Part shown: piece after piece, positions 24,061-32,636 of the stretch
Numbering within the stretch: position 1 is the stretch's first letter
Layout of the letters: every line of letters starts with the position of its first letter
DNA from: Armatimonadota bacterium
GTDB taxonomy: Bacteria; Sysuimicrobiota; Sysuimicrobiia; Sysuimicrobiales; Humicultoraceae
Length of the DNA: 57,327 bases
Direction of reading: 5' to 3'
Assembly: GCA_016869025.1 (NCBI GenBank)
Contig: VGFA01000016.1
Coordinates: 1 to 57,327, forward strand
The notes under the pieces: generated by a model
Told to the model about the DNA's origin: nothing
The model's input: only the letters and a program-made list of their open reading frames with translations
Databases searched by the model: none
Program-made: the position numbers and the translations under genes

Positions 24061-25262
24061 CGGATTCCAGAACATCGAACCCGGACGCGCACGCCGCAGC
24101 CATCCGCGATCAGTTCCTTCTTCGCCGGGACGTGATCTTCCTCAATCACGGCTCGTTCGGCGCCTGCCCAAAGCCCGTTTTCGAAGCGTACCAGCACTGG
24201 CAGCGCGAGCTGGAAAGCCAGCCGGTGGAGTTCTTCGCGCGGCGGGCAAGTGACCTGATGCGATGGGCGCGCGCGTCGCTTGGAGAGTACATCGGCGCGG
24301 ATCCCAACGACCTGGTCTATGTGCCCAACGCGACCACCGGGCTCAACATCGTGGCCCGCTCTCTGCGGCTCAACCCCGGGGACGAGGTGCTGACCACCGA
24401 CCACGAGTATGGAGCGCTTGACCGCACCTGGCAGTTTATCTGCGAGAGACAGAAGGCGGTGTGCGTGCGGGCGCCGGTGCCCCTGCCGGTCACCTCCCAG
24501 GAAGAGGTCGTGGAGGCGGTCTGGTCACGCGTGACGCCCAGGACCCGGGTTCTGTTCGCCAGCCACATCACCCCGCCCACCGCATTGATTCTCCCTGTTG
24601 GGGAACTGGTCCGCCGCGCCCGGGCCGAGGGCATCCTCTCCGTGATAGACGGCGCCCACGCGCCGGGGCAGATCCCTCTTGACCTTGAATCGCTGGGCGC
24701 CGACTTCTACGCGGGCAACTGCCACAAGTGGATGTGCGCGCCCAAGGGCTCGGCGTTCCTGTATGCGAGGAGAGAGGCCCAGCGGCTGCTCGAGCCGCTG
24801 GTCGTGAGCTGGGGGTGGCGGTCCGACAAGCCGGGACCGTCCCGGTTCATAGACGAGCACGAGTACCAGGGGACGCGCGATCTGGCGGCCTTCCTGGCCG
24901 TGCCCTCTGCGATCGAGTTCTTCAGGGAGCACGACTGGGACGCGGTGCGGCAGGAGTGCCACGCCACGGCCAAAGGCGCGCGTCGGGCGATCGAGGCGCT
25001 GACCGGGTTGCCGCCGATCTGCCCAGACACGCGACCGGACGGCAGCCCATGGTTCGCCCAGATGGCGAGCGCGCTTCTGCCTCCCTGCGACCCGGAGGCG
25101 TTCCAGCAACGGTTGCGCGAGGAGTTCAGGATCGAGGTGCCGGTGTGGAACTGGAACGGCCGGCCGCTGCTGCGTGTGTCGGTCCAGGGGTACAATACGC
25201 GGGCCGACGTTGACGCGCTGATCACTGCTTTGATCCGGGCGGTCGGGGCGCTACGCCCGTAG
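24057..25262 (+). CDS. Class-V aminotransferase family PLP enzyme (isopenicillin-N epimerase-like)
   Basis: This 401-residue fold-type I PLP enzyme has FLNHGSFGACPKPVFEAYQ at the start and YVPNATTGLNIVARSL for the phosphate cup. VIDGAHAPGQIPLDL contains the Asp that contacts the pyridine nitrogen, and the Schiff-base Lys is in GNCHKWMCAPKG. These features fit the CefD/isopenicillin-N epimerase-like branch rather than cysteine desulfurases. The substrate is unknown, probably an amino acid or amine released by the two upstream peptidases. Its stop is 12 nt inside the end of the convergent menE-menG gene. Confidence 0.88.
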   Translation: MTDSRTSNPDAHAAAIRDQFLLRRDVIFLNHGSFGACPKPVFEAYQHWQRELESQPVEFFARRASDLMRWARASLGEYIGADPNDLVYVPNATTGLNIVARSLRLNPGDEVLTTDHEYGALDRTWQFICERQKAVCVRAPVPLPVTSQEEVVEAVWSRVTPRTRVLFASHITPPTALILPVGELVRRARAEGILSVIDGAHAPGQIPLDLESLGADFYAGNCHKWMCAPKGSAFLYARREAQRLLEPLVVSWGWRSDKPGPSRFIDEHEYQGTRDLAAFLAVPSAIEFFREHDWDAVRQECHATAKGARRAIEALTGLPPICPDTRPDGSPWFAQMASALLPPCDPEAFQQRLREEFRIEVPVWNWNGRPLLRVSVQGYNTRADVDALITALIRAVGALRP

Positions 25263-27443
25263 CTTCTGACCGGCGTGCAGTACGGCGATCCCGCCGGTGA
25301 GCAGCCGATACCGGACCTCCTGGAATCCTGCCTCCCGCATGAGGCCGGCCAGCGTCTCGGGGTCCATCCACTGGCGGACCGAGTCGTGCAGGTACTGGTA
25401 GGCGTCGCGCCGTCCCGAGAGCCGGCCGCCCAGAAGCGGGATGATCGTCCTGGAATACAGGTCGTAGGCCGCCCGCAGCCACGACGCCCCCGGCCGTCCA
25501 AACTCGAGCACCACAACCCGGCCTCCTGGCCGTAGCACCCGATGGGCTTCCCGAAGCGCTCCTGATGGGGACGCAACATTCCGGATCCCAAAGGCAAATG
25601 ACACCGCGTCAGTGGACCCGTCGGCCAGCGGGAGCGCCTCGGCATCCGCGCAGACGAGCAAGGCCCTGGCGCCCGACCCAGATGGCGCCGGGCATGCTTC
25701 ATCCGCCAACCCTGCTGCCCGGCGCAGGCGCCTGGCGGCCACCGCGAGCATTCCCGGCGCAAAGTCCACGCCTATCGCGCGCCCCGAAGGGCCGACCTCG
25801 CGCGAGCAAAGCAGCACCAGGTCCGCGGTCCCGCAGCACACGTCGAGCGCCACGCCGCCCGGAGGGAGGCCGGCAGCCTGCACGGCCGCCCGCTTCCAGA
25901 GGACGTGCAGGCCCCCGCTCAGCACGTGGTTCAGCAGATCGTAGCGGCCGGAGATCCGGTGAAAGGCGTCCCTGACCCACGTGCGCCGCTCTGTTGGCGG
26001 CGCAGCCCCATTCCCGAACTTCTCGCGCAGCGCCCGGCGGATCAACTTGCCGGACGGAGATCGCGGGAGTTCGTCCACCAGCCAGATTCGCTTCGGCACC
26101 TTGTACCGGGCCAGGCGCGCAGCGCAGAAGGCGCGCACATCCTCTTCGTCGAGGGAGGCGCCGCGCCGCACTGTGACCGCCGCTGCCACGGCCTGCCCCC
26201 ATTCCGGATCCGGAAGGCCGAAGGCGCCCGCGTCCTCCACATCAGGATGGCCGCCCAGGACCCTCTCCACCTCCGCCGGATAGACGTTCTCGCCGCCTGA
26301 GATCACAAGGTCGTCCCTGCGGTCCGAGATGAAGAGGTAGCCGTCGCCATCCAGGTATCCCATGTCGCCGGTGCTCAGCCATCCGTCCTTCAGTACACGC
26401 GCGGTTTCTTCAGGCCGGCCGAAGTAGCCGGCCGTGACCGTGGGGCCACGCACCAGGATCTCGCCGTCCTCAATCTTGATCTCAGTGGGAAAGAGTGCCT
26501 TCCCGGCCGATCCGGGTCTTTGCGGCAGGTCCCCCGGCGGCAGCGTCGCCACCTGAGATGCCGCCTCGGTAAGCCCGTAGGTCGGGGCCACCGGCACACC
26601 GCGCCGCAGGCACTCCTCGATCAGATCGAGCGGGGCCGGGCCGCCTCCCAGCAGCACGCACCGCAGGGTCGGTGGATACGGCCGATCGCCCCGCTCGTCC
26701 AGCATGCGCTGCAGCATGGTGCTGACCACCGAGACGATGGTCACCGCTCCGGCATCAATCTCACGGTTGACCTCTCCTGGATCGAAGGCCTCGTGCACCA
26801 CCGCGGGTATGCCGTAGATCACGCTGCGCCACAGGATCGCCAACCCCCCCACGTGATAGAGCGGCAGCGGGGCCAGCCAGCAGTCGTCGTTGCGGAGCCC
26901 GAGATTGAAGGCCGAGCCGACCGCGCTCCACCAGTGGTTGCCGAAGGTCAGCACGACACCCTTGGGCCGCCCGGTAGTGGCCGAGGTGTAGATGATTCCC
27001 TGCACATCTGAAAGCGTAATGTCGTCGCGCAGGGGCGCGTCTGCCTCGGGTAGTACGGCCAGTTCCTCGATCGTGAGGATCCGGACGCCGGTTCCCGTGG
27101 CCCGAGCATTCGCCTCGTCGCAGATCGCCAGCGCAGGCCGCGCGTCCTGAAGGCACCACGCCACCTCAGCCGGGGCCATGCGCGTATTGACCGGAACCAT
27201 CACCGCGCCCAGCCGGGCCAGCGCGTGAGTGAGCACTGCGAAATGCACACCGCCTCCAAGCACGAGCGCCACGCGCGCCCCCGCGGCCATACCCAGGCCT
27301 GCGAGCTGCCGCGCGGCACGGTCCGCTCGGCAGTCTAGATCCTCGAACGTCAGCCGATCACCGCCGGCCGCCACGGCCAGGCGCCGAGGAAACGCGCGCG
27401 CCCGCGCCCGGAGCCAGTCGGGCAGGGTCTCAGCCGACGACAT
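25251..27443 (-). CDS. menE-menG: Fused o-succinylbenzoate-CoA ligase and demethylmenaquinone methyltransferase
   Basis: This 730-residue protein joins two menaquinone enzymes. Residues about 1-465 are an ANL ligase: the P-loop is YTSATTGRPKGVVLT, followed by PTYGLTEAAS, DGWLSTGDMGYLDGDGYLFI and the catalytic Lys region LPRSPSGKLIRRAL. Residues about 490-728 are a class I methyltransferase of the UbiE/MenG family: VRDAFHRISGRYDLLNHVLS, LDVCCGTADL, SFAFGIRNV, VVVLEFGRPGA, YQYLHDSVRQWM. Both halves look complete. It would activate OSB with CoA early in the pathway and methylate demethylmenaquinone at the end. ATG 27443 overlaps the upstream nuclease gene by 14 nt. Last gene of the men operon. 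Confidence 0.9.
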   Translation of the reverse strand: MSSAETLPDWLRARARAFPRRLAVAAGGDRLTFEDLDCRADRAARQLAGLGMAAGARVALVLGGGVHFAVLTHALARLGAVMVPVNTRMAPAEVAWCLQDARPALAICDEANARATGTGVRILTIEELAVLPEADAPLRDDITLSDVQGIIYTSATTGRPKGVVLTFGNHWWSAVGSAFNLGLRNDDCWLAPLPLYHVGGLAILWRSVIYGIPAVVHEAFDPGEVNREIDAGAVTIVSVVSTMLQRMLDERGDRPYPPTLRCVLLGGGPAPLDLIEECLRRGVPVAPTYGLTEAASQVATLPPGDLPQRPGSAGKALFPTEIKIEDGEILVRGPTVTAGYFGRPEETARVLKDGWLSTGDMGYLDGDGYLFISDRRDDLVISGGENVYPAEVERVLGGHPDVEDAGAFGLPDPEWGQAVAAAVTVRRGASLDEEDVRAFCAARLARYKVPKRIWLVDELPRSPSGKLIRRALREKFGNGAAPPTERRTWVRDAFHRISGRYDLLNHVLSGGLHVLWKRAAVQAAGLPPGGVALDVCCGTADLVLLCSREVGPSGRAIGVDFAPGMLAVAARRLRRAAGLADEACPAPSGSGARALLVCADAEALPLADGSTDAVSFAFGIRNVASPSGALREAHRVLRPGGRVVVLEFGRPGASWLRAAYDLYSRTIIPLLGGRLSGRRDAYQYLHDSVRQWMDPETLAGLMREAGFQEVRYRLLTGGIAVLHAGQKLRA

Positions 27444-28134
27444 CAACGAGGCCTCTAAGCGCTTCACAGTCCTCGCACCCGGCGATCCCCCGCGGCGGCG
27501 TGCTCCTGGACAGCACCTTGCGCACCTCTTCCAGCAGCGGGGGGATGATCCGGTCGGCGCGCAACTCCACCGACCGGTGCGCCGCGATGAAACCCAACGC
27601 CGCGCCGCGGTCGCGCAGAGGCGGCCGGGCGGCATCGGGCTCCATGTAGATTAGTGACAGGCCTGAGACAGGCTTGAAGCCGATGCGCTCGGCTATGTAG
27701 GCGTAGCTATTGAGCTGTATCTTGTAGGTCTCGAACAGCTCTTCCTGGACCTGCGTGATGCGCGCGGTCTTGTAGTCCACGATGTGATAGGAGCCGTCGC
27801 GGAGCTTGAATACATCGTCGGGGGAGCCCGTGAGTATGATCCCGGTCGGCGGATGCGTGATCCTGTATCTGCTCCAGTGGAGAAGCCCGCCGTTCTTCAC
27901 ATAGTCAACCACCCGCCCGATCTTCGGATACCAGTCGGGCAGCCTGCCGTGCCGGTCGAAGAACCCGTGCACCGTGCGCTTGGTAAAGGAGTCAATGACG
28001 CTGAAGATCCCGGGAAACGGCATCTGATAGGGCAGGGTGCATTTGTGCTGGATCCAGAAGCAGCGGGGGCAGAACCCATCTAGTACGCCGGCCAGACTCC
28101 TTCCCGAGATTACGATCTCACTAGCGCCCCTCAC
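27430..28134 (-). CDS. PD-(D/E)XK nuclease-superfamily protein, Cas4/RecB-like, inside the men operon
   Basis: This 234-residue protein has the nuclease core GSPDDVFKLRDGSYHIVDYK: Asp of motif II, then the D-Y-K of motif III. A downstream QLNSYAYIAER (QxxxY) motif is typical of RecB/Cas4 nucleases. A Cys pair near the N-terminus (CPRC) and another near the C-terminus (CEDCE) could bind a [4Fe-4S] cluster as in Cas4/AddB. No CRISPR array or other repair gene is adjacent. The GTG at 28134 has a strong AGGAGGTGA site. It lies 14 nt after menA and overlaps menE-menG by 14 nt, so it is fully embedded in menaquinone genes. The substrate is unknown. Confidence 0.85.
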   Translation of the reverse strand: MRGASEIVISGRSLAGVLDGFCPRCFWIQHKCTLPYQMPFPGIFSVIDSFTKRTVHGFFDRHGRLPDWYPKIGRVVDYVKNGGLLHWSRYRITHPPTGIILTGSPDDVFKLRDGSYHIVDYKTARITQVQEELFETYKIQLNSYAYIAERIGFKPVSGLSLIYMEPDAARPPLRDRGAALGFIAAHRSVELRADRIIPPLLEEVRKVLSRSTPPRGIAGCEDCEALRGLVDVVG

Positions 28135-28148
28135 CGCAAATCACCTCC

Positions 28149-29051
28149 TCATGAACCCCGCAGGAGGCTGGCTGCCAGCAGCGCCCCGTAGACAAGAAGC
28201 AGCCGCGCGGTCCGCTTCAGCGCCTCGACAAGAGCCGCGGCGGCGTCGTGCCGCAGCACGGTTCGCACCAGCCCCACCATTGTGGGCGCCGCCAGCCAGG
28301 GTAGCCAGAACCACGGTCCGAGCAGCCCTGCCAGGCGCATCACCGCAGGCGCAGCCATGGCTCCGGCCAGGCAGAAGACGTACTGCGCGCGGGTGGCGCG
28401 CGGACCCAACCTTACCGCGAGCGTCCGCTTTCCGGCCGCGCGGTCGGTGTCAATGTCGCGCAGGTTGTTGAGCACCAGGATGGCAGAGGCCAGCAACCCC
28501 ACCGGCACCGAGGCGGCCACCGCCACTGCGCGTATCTCTCCACTCTGCACGTAGTCGCTGCCTACGACGGCCACAACCCCGAAGAAGAGGAACACAAACA
28601 GGTCCCCCAGCCCGCGGTAGCCCAGACGCAGGGGACTCGCAGTATACGCCAGGGCAGCGGCTATGGAGGCCAGCCCCACCACCAGCAGCGGCCATCCCCG
28701 CAGCACCACCAGGTAGATGCCGGCGGCCGCTGCGACACCAAGACACAGGTAGGCGCCGACAAGCACCTGCCGCGCCGAAAGCAGGCCGGCCTGGGTAGCA
28801 CGTGCGGGCCCCAGGCGGCCTGCGGTGTCGGCCCCCTGTAGGAAGTCGAGCGCGTCGTTGTGCAAGTTCGCGGCGATCTGGATGCTGACGGCGGCAATCA
28901 GCGCGGCAAACGCGGGCAACGGCGCGAACATCCCGTCCCCGGCCGCGGCAGCCGTACCGACCAGCACCGGGGCCACTGCCGCGGTGAGCGTGGGCACACG
29001 AGCGGCGAGCACCCAGGCCCGCCACGGGCCGGCCGCGCCTGGCGTATTCAT
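28149..29051 (-). CDS. menA: 1,4-dihydroxy-2-naphthoate polyprenyltransferase
   Basis: This 300-residue UbiA-superfamily membrane enzyme has eight to nine hydrophobic helices. Its two Asp-rich prenyl-diphosphate motifs are NLHNDALDFLQGADTAGR and NNLRDIDTDRAAGKRTLAVR. It attaches the isoprenoid tail to DHNA, giving demethylmenaquinone at the membrane. The TAGRLGP and YTASPLRLGYRGLGDLFV stretches are MenA-like. ATG 29051 has GGAGG 5 nt upstream. It sits 30 nt after menB. Confidence 0.93.
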   Translation of the reverse strand: MNTPGAAGPWRAWVLAARVPTLTAAVAPVLVGTAAAAGDGMFAPLPAFAALIAAVSIQIAANLHNDALDFLQGADTAGRLGPARATQAGLLSARQVLVGAYLCLGVAAAAGIYLVVLRGWPLLVVGLASIAAALAYTASPLRLGYRGLGDLFVFLFFGVVAVVGSDYVQSGEIRAVAVAASVPVGLLASAILVLNNLRDIDTDRAAGKRTLAVRLGPRATRAQYVFCLAGAMAAPAVMRLAGLLGPWFWLPWLAAPTMVGLVRTVLRHDAAAALVEALKRTARLLLVYGALLAASLLRGS

Positions 29052-29081
29052 CCCGTCCTCCGCGGCGTCCATGCCGCGCGC

Positions 29082-29900
29082 CTACGGGTACCTTGGGAAC
29101 TTCTTGAAGTTAGGCCTGCGCTTCTGTAAGTAGGCGTCCCGGCCCTCCTGCGCCTCCTCCGACATGTAGTACAACAGCGTGGCGTCGCCGCCAAGCTGCT
29201 GCAACCCGGCCAGGCCGTCGGTGTCGGCGTTGAACGCGGCCTTCAGCAAACGCAGGGCCAGCGGGCTCTTCTCAAGCAGCTCCTTGGCCCACCGGACCGC
29301 CTCTTTCTCGAGCTGATCAAGAGGAACAACGACGTTCACCAGTCCCATCGCCAGCGCCTCCTGGGCGTTGTACTGCCTGCACAGGTACCAGATCTCGCGG
29401 GCCTTCTTGTGGCCCACGATCCGCGCCAAGTAGGTCGAGCCGTATCCGGCATCGAAGCTGCCGACCTTTGGACCGGTCTGCCCGAAGATCGCGTTGTCGG
29501 CCGCGATCGTGAGATCGCACACCGTGGCCAGAACGTTCCCGCCGCCGATGGCGTACCCAGCCACCACCGCTATCACCGGCTTGGGCAGTATGCGGATCTG
29601 CCGCTGCAGATCGAGCACGTTCAGCCGGGGGATCTTGTCGCCACCAACGTAGCCCGCGTCGCCCCTTATGCGCTGATCGCCGCCTGAGCAGAACGCCTTG
29701 TCGCCGGCGCCGGTGAGGAGCACCACCCCGACGGCGGAGTCGTCGCGCGCATCCGCGAAGGCATCCATCAACTCCTTGACCGTCTCGGGCCGGAAGGCGT
29801 TGCGCACCTCGGGCCGGTTGATGGTGATCTTCGCGATCCCATCGGAGTGCTCATAGATTATGTCGGTGTAATCCTTGACCTTCGTCCATCTCACCTGCAT
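29082..29900 (-). CDS. menB: 1,4-dihydroxy-2-naphthoyl-CoA synthase
   Basis: This 272-residue crotonase-fold enzyme shows the MenB-specific pattern: [30 protein letters not shown] (oxyanion hole), [54 protein letters not shown] (the catalytic Asp/Ser region) and the tail [20 protein letters not shown]. It closes the second ring of the naphthoquinone from OSB-CoA. The ATG at 29900 has GAGG upstream and lies 7 nt after menH. Confidence 0.96.
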   Translation of the reverse strand: MQVRWTKVKDYTDIIYEHSDGIAKITINRPEVRNAFRPETVKELMDAFADARDDSAVGVVLLTGAGDKAFCSGGDQRIRGDAGYVGGDKIPRLNVLDLQRQIRILPKPVIAVVAGYAIGGGNVLATVCDLTIAADNAIFGQTGPKVGSFDAGYGSTYLARIVGHKKAREIWYLCRQYNAQEALAMGLVNVVVPLDQLEKEAVRWAKELLEKSPLALRLLKAAFNADTDGLAGLQQLGGDATLLYYMSEEAQEGRDAYLQKRRPNFKKFPRYP

Positions 29901-29907
29901 CGGATCC

Positions 29908-30732
29908 TCACCTCATTCCTTCGACCTGACTGAGGAACTCCATCACGAGCGCGCGAAACCGCTCGGGCTGCTCCAGGTGCGCTGCATGCCCTGCTCCAGG
30001 TACGACCTCTAAGATGGCCCGCGGGATAAGGGCGCGCATCTCCTCTCCCATCGCGCAGTAGGCAGGATCGAGCCCTCCTGCGATGAGCAGCGTGGGCACG
30101 CGAATCTGCTGGAGGTACTCATGCATAGGCGGTTGCACGCCTTGACCCAGGCCGCGCAGGCTGTTCGCCAGGCCCGTGGGGTTGTTCCGCAGGCGCCGGG
30201 CGCGGAGGCCCTGCCGCGCCTCATCAGGGAGCGTGGCCTGGCTGGCGAACAACGGCAGGCGCTCCCAGCGATCCACGAACGGCTCGATCCCATCCCGCTC
30301 AATAGCCGCTGCCAGCGCGGCGTCCGCGGCGGCACGCCCGCGGCGTGCGCCGGCGTCGCGGATCCCAGGCGAGGCGCTCTCCAGGATCAGCGCGGACAAC
30401 CGTTCAGGGGCTACGATAGCCAGCGAGATCGAGACGCGGCCGCCCATCGAGTAGCCCAGCAGCCCCGCCCGCCGGATCCCCAGGGCGTCGAGCACGCCCA
30501 GCACGTCCTCGGTGGCGTGGCCGATCCCGTAGCGCGCGGGATCGTCCGGCGCGTCGGAGGAGCCGTGGCCCAGGAGATCCACCGCAAGCGTTGCGTGGCT
30601 CCGTGCGAAGACCTCCGCGTGCTCTGCCCAACCCGAGGCACTGCCGGTGAAGCCGTGCAACAGCACGAGCGGCGGGCCGGCGCCTGCCTGTTCGACGTTG
30701 AGATTCACACCGTTCACTGGAAGCCGGGGCAT
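29908..30732 (-). CDS. menH: 2-succinyl-6-hydroxy-2,4-cyclohexadiene-1-carboxylate synthase
   Basis: This 274-residue alpha/beta hydrolase has [15 protein letters not shown] (oxyanion loop), the nucleophile elbow [14 protein letters not shown], the acid Asp near [14 protein letters not shown] and His in [14 protein letters not shown]. Its place between menD and menB supports MenH, which removes pyruvate from the MenD product SEPHCHC. The start ATG shares one base with the menD stop (TGATG), so translation is coupled. Confidence 0.9.
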   Translation of the reverse strand: MPRLPVNGVNLNVEQAGAGPPLVLLHGFTGSASGWAEHAEVFARSHATLAVDLLGHGSSDAPDDPARYGIGHATEDVLGVLDALGIRRAGLLGYSMGGRVSISLAIVAPERLSALILESASPGIRDAGARRGRAAADAALAAAIERDGIEPFVDRWERLPLFASQATLPDEARQGLRARRLRNNPTGLANSLRGLGQGVQPPMHEYLQQIRVPTLLIAGGLDPAYCAMGEEMRALIPRAILEVVPGAGHAAHLEQPERFRALVMEFLSQVEGMR

Positions 30733-32636
30733 CAGGAGGGTCCTCCCGCGGCGCCAGGCGGCAGCCAGGCCCGCAGGGCGGACTCGACCGTCTGCCAGAC
30801 CTCGCGGTGCAGAAGAACGTTGCGGTCCCGCGCCGTGCGCACCTCGACGATTGAGAGCCCCTCTCCGGAGATGCCTTCACGCACGTGCGCCCTGAACTCT
30901 TCCCAGGACTCGACGAGCGCATGTCTGGCGCCATACAGCCCGGCGGCGTGGCGGAAGTCGAGGCCGTGCGGCGTTCCGAAGAGCGCCTCGAAGTATTCCG
31001 GGTATCCTGCCTGAGGCAGGAAGGAGAAGATGCCGCCGCCGTCGTTGTTGATCAGCACGATGGTGGCATTCAGCCCGTACAGCTTGGCCGCCAGAAGCCC
31101 GTTGAGGTCGTGGTAGAAGGCCAGGTCCCCGAGCACCAGGACCACCGGCGCCCGGGTTGAGCCCGTCGGGCGGCCGCCGCCGACCCGCGCCCCCATCCCT
31201 GCCGCGACCCCCAGCGCGCTGGAGACCAGCCCGTCAATCCCGCTGGCGCCGCGGTTTCCCAGGAACCGGACCGAACGCGGCGTTCCCGGAGAGAAGGTGT
31301 CGAGGTCCCGCACCGGCATACTGTTGCCCACATAGAGCACCGCGCCGTCGGGCAGCAGACCGGCAAGCTCGGCGAACACCTTGCCCTCGAACGGCTCTGC
31401 CATCGCATCCAGCCGGATCCTGATGGCATCCCGAGATTGCGCTCCCAGGCGTTGCCACAAGGCCAGCCAGTCGTGCGCCCCGCGCGCGCTCGATACAACC
31501 CCCGGCACGCTCGGTACCGCCCCAGGCGCGCTCGATACCGCCCCGGTGGCGGCCAGCGCACCGAGGACCGCCTGGCACAACGGCGCAGGATCGGCGTGCA
31601 CGAACTCCGCGGCCAGCCGCGCAGGATCGTTCCACTCGCCGCCAGCGTCTACCACGATCTGCCGGACCGCGCCGTGCACTTCGAGATACCGCAGCAGCGG
31701 CTTGGACGCGGGCGCGGCGCCAAACCTCAGCACAACCTCAGGGGCCAACGTCTCGTTCGCGCCGCGAATCCGGAGCAGCGCATCGTAGCCGTCAATGACC
31801 GGGCCGCGGTCGTGCGGCCCGCAGCGCACCTGCGAGAGGGGATCTGCCAGCACAGGATAGCCCAGCGCAGCGGCCAGTCGGCAGACGGCATCCGGCAGCG
31901 CAGGATCGTCCAAGGGCCCACAGACGATCAGACCCCGCCGGCGTTGCGTCAGCTCTCGGGCCAGCGCCGAGGCGAGCTCGGGATCCGGCGCCCTTCGCAC
32001 CTGGGAGGCGACGTAAGGCCGTCCCTCATCGCGACCGGTCCAGGCCGCATGGGCCCGCGCCTCCTCAGGGGGGAGCTGTTCCGGCGCGGGCACCGGCACC
32101 AGCGGCTCCCTCAGCGGGAAGTTGAGGTGCACCGGGCCCGGAGGCGCGCCCGCGGCCACGGCCACAGCGCGCGAGGCAACGCTGCGGGCGTAGCGCATCA
32201 ACGCGTCCGTGGCCTCCGGGATAGCCACGTCGGCAAACCACTTCGCGTGCGTCCCGTAGAGACGCACCTGGTCAATCGTCTGCAGCGCCCCGGTGTCCCG
32301 TAGTTCGTGCGGGCGGTCGGCCGTGAGCACCACAAGCGGCACGCGGCCGTATCGCGCCTCTATGACGGCGGGCAGGAAGTTGGCCGCCGCGGTGCCGGAT
32401 GTGGAGAGCAGGGCCGCGGGACGGCTCAGCCCCTTCGCCAACCCCAATGCGAAAAACCCCGCAGACCGTTCGTCAATCAACGTCCAAACCCTGATGCCTG
32501 GGTGACGCGCCGCGCATACTGCGATGGGCGTGGAGCGCGATCCCGGGCAGAGACACAGGTCTGTCACGCCCGAGCGCACCAGTTCGTCCACCACCGCGCC
32601 GATGTAGGCGTAGGTCGCGTTCTCGGGGACGTTCAT
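30732..32636 (-). CDS. menD: SEPHCHC synthase (thiamine-diphosphate enzyme)
   Basis: This 634-residue protein has the MenD features: the Glu-containing N-terminal domain LCLCPGSRSTPIAVCAARHP, ERSAGFFALGLAKGLSRPAA, TSGTAAANFLPAVIEA, TADRPHELRDTGALQTIDQV, and the ThDP/Mg site GDLAFYHDLNGLL..INNDGGGIFSFLP. It adds the succinic semialdehyde unit from 2-oxoglutarate to isochorismate. It is about 60 residues longer than usual. Part of this is an Ala/Pro/Val/Ser linker coded by three 21-bp tandem units (31487-31549) that keep the reading frame. ATG 32636 overlaps the menF stop by 4 nt. Confidence 0.95.
   Translation of the reverse strand: MNVPENATYAYIGAVVDELVRSGVTDLCLCPGSRSTPIAVCAARHPGIRVWTLIDERSAGFFALGLAKGLSRPAALLSTSGTAAANFLPAVIEARYGRVPLVVLTADRPHELRDTGALQTIDQVRLYGTHAKWFADVAIPEATDALMRYARSVASRAVAVAAGAPPGPVHLNFPLREPLVPVPAPEQLPPEEARAHAAWTGRDEGRPYVASQVRRAPDPELASALARELTQRRRGLIVCGPLDDPALPDAVCRLAAALGYPVLADPLSQVRCGPHDRGPVIDGYDALLRIRGANETLAPEVVLRFGAAPASKPLLRYLEVHGAVRQIVVDAGGEWNDPARLAAEFVHADPAPLCQAVLGALAATGAVSSAPGAVPSVPGVVSSARGAHDWLALWQRLGAQSRDAIRIRLDAMAEPFEGKVFAELAGLLPDGAVLYVGNSMPVRDLDTFSPGTPRSVRFLGNRGASGIDGLVSSALGVAAGMGARVGGGRPTGSTRAPVVLVLGDLAFYHDLNGLLAAKLYGLNATIVLINNDGGGIFSFLPQAGYPEYFEALFGTPHGLDFRHAAGLYGARHALVESWEEFRAHVREGISGEGLSIVEVRTARDRNVLLHREVWQTVESALRAWLPPGAAGGPS

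Noticed and set aside
27430-28134. Cas4 of a CRISPR system
   Set aside because: No repeat-spacer array, cas1, cas2 or effector lies nearby; the gene is inside the men operon.
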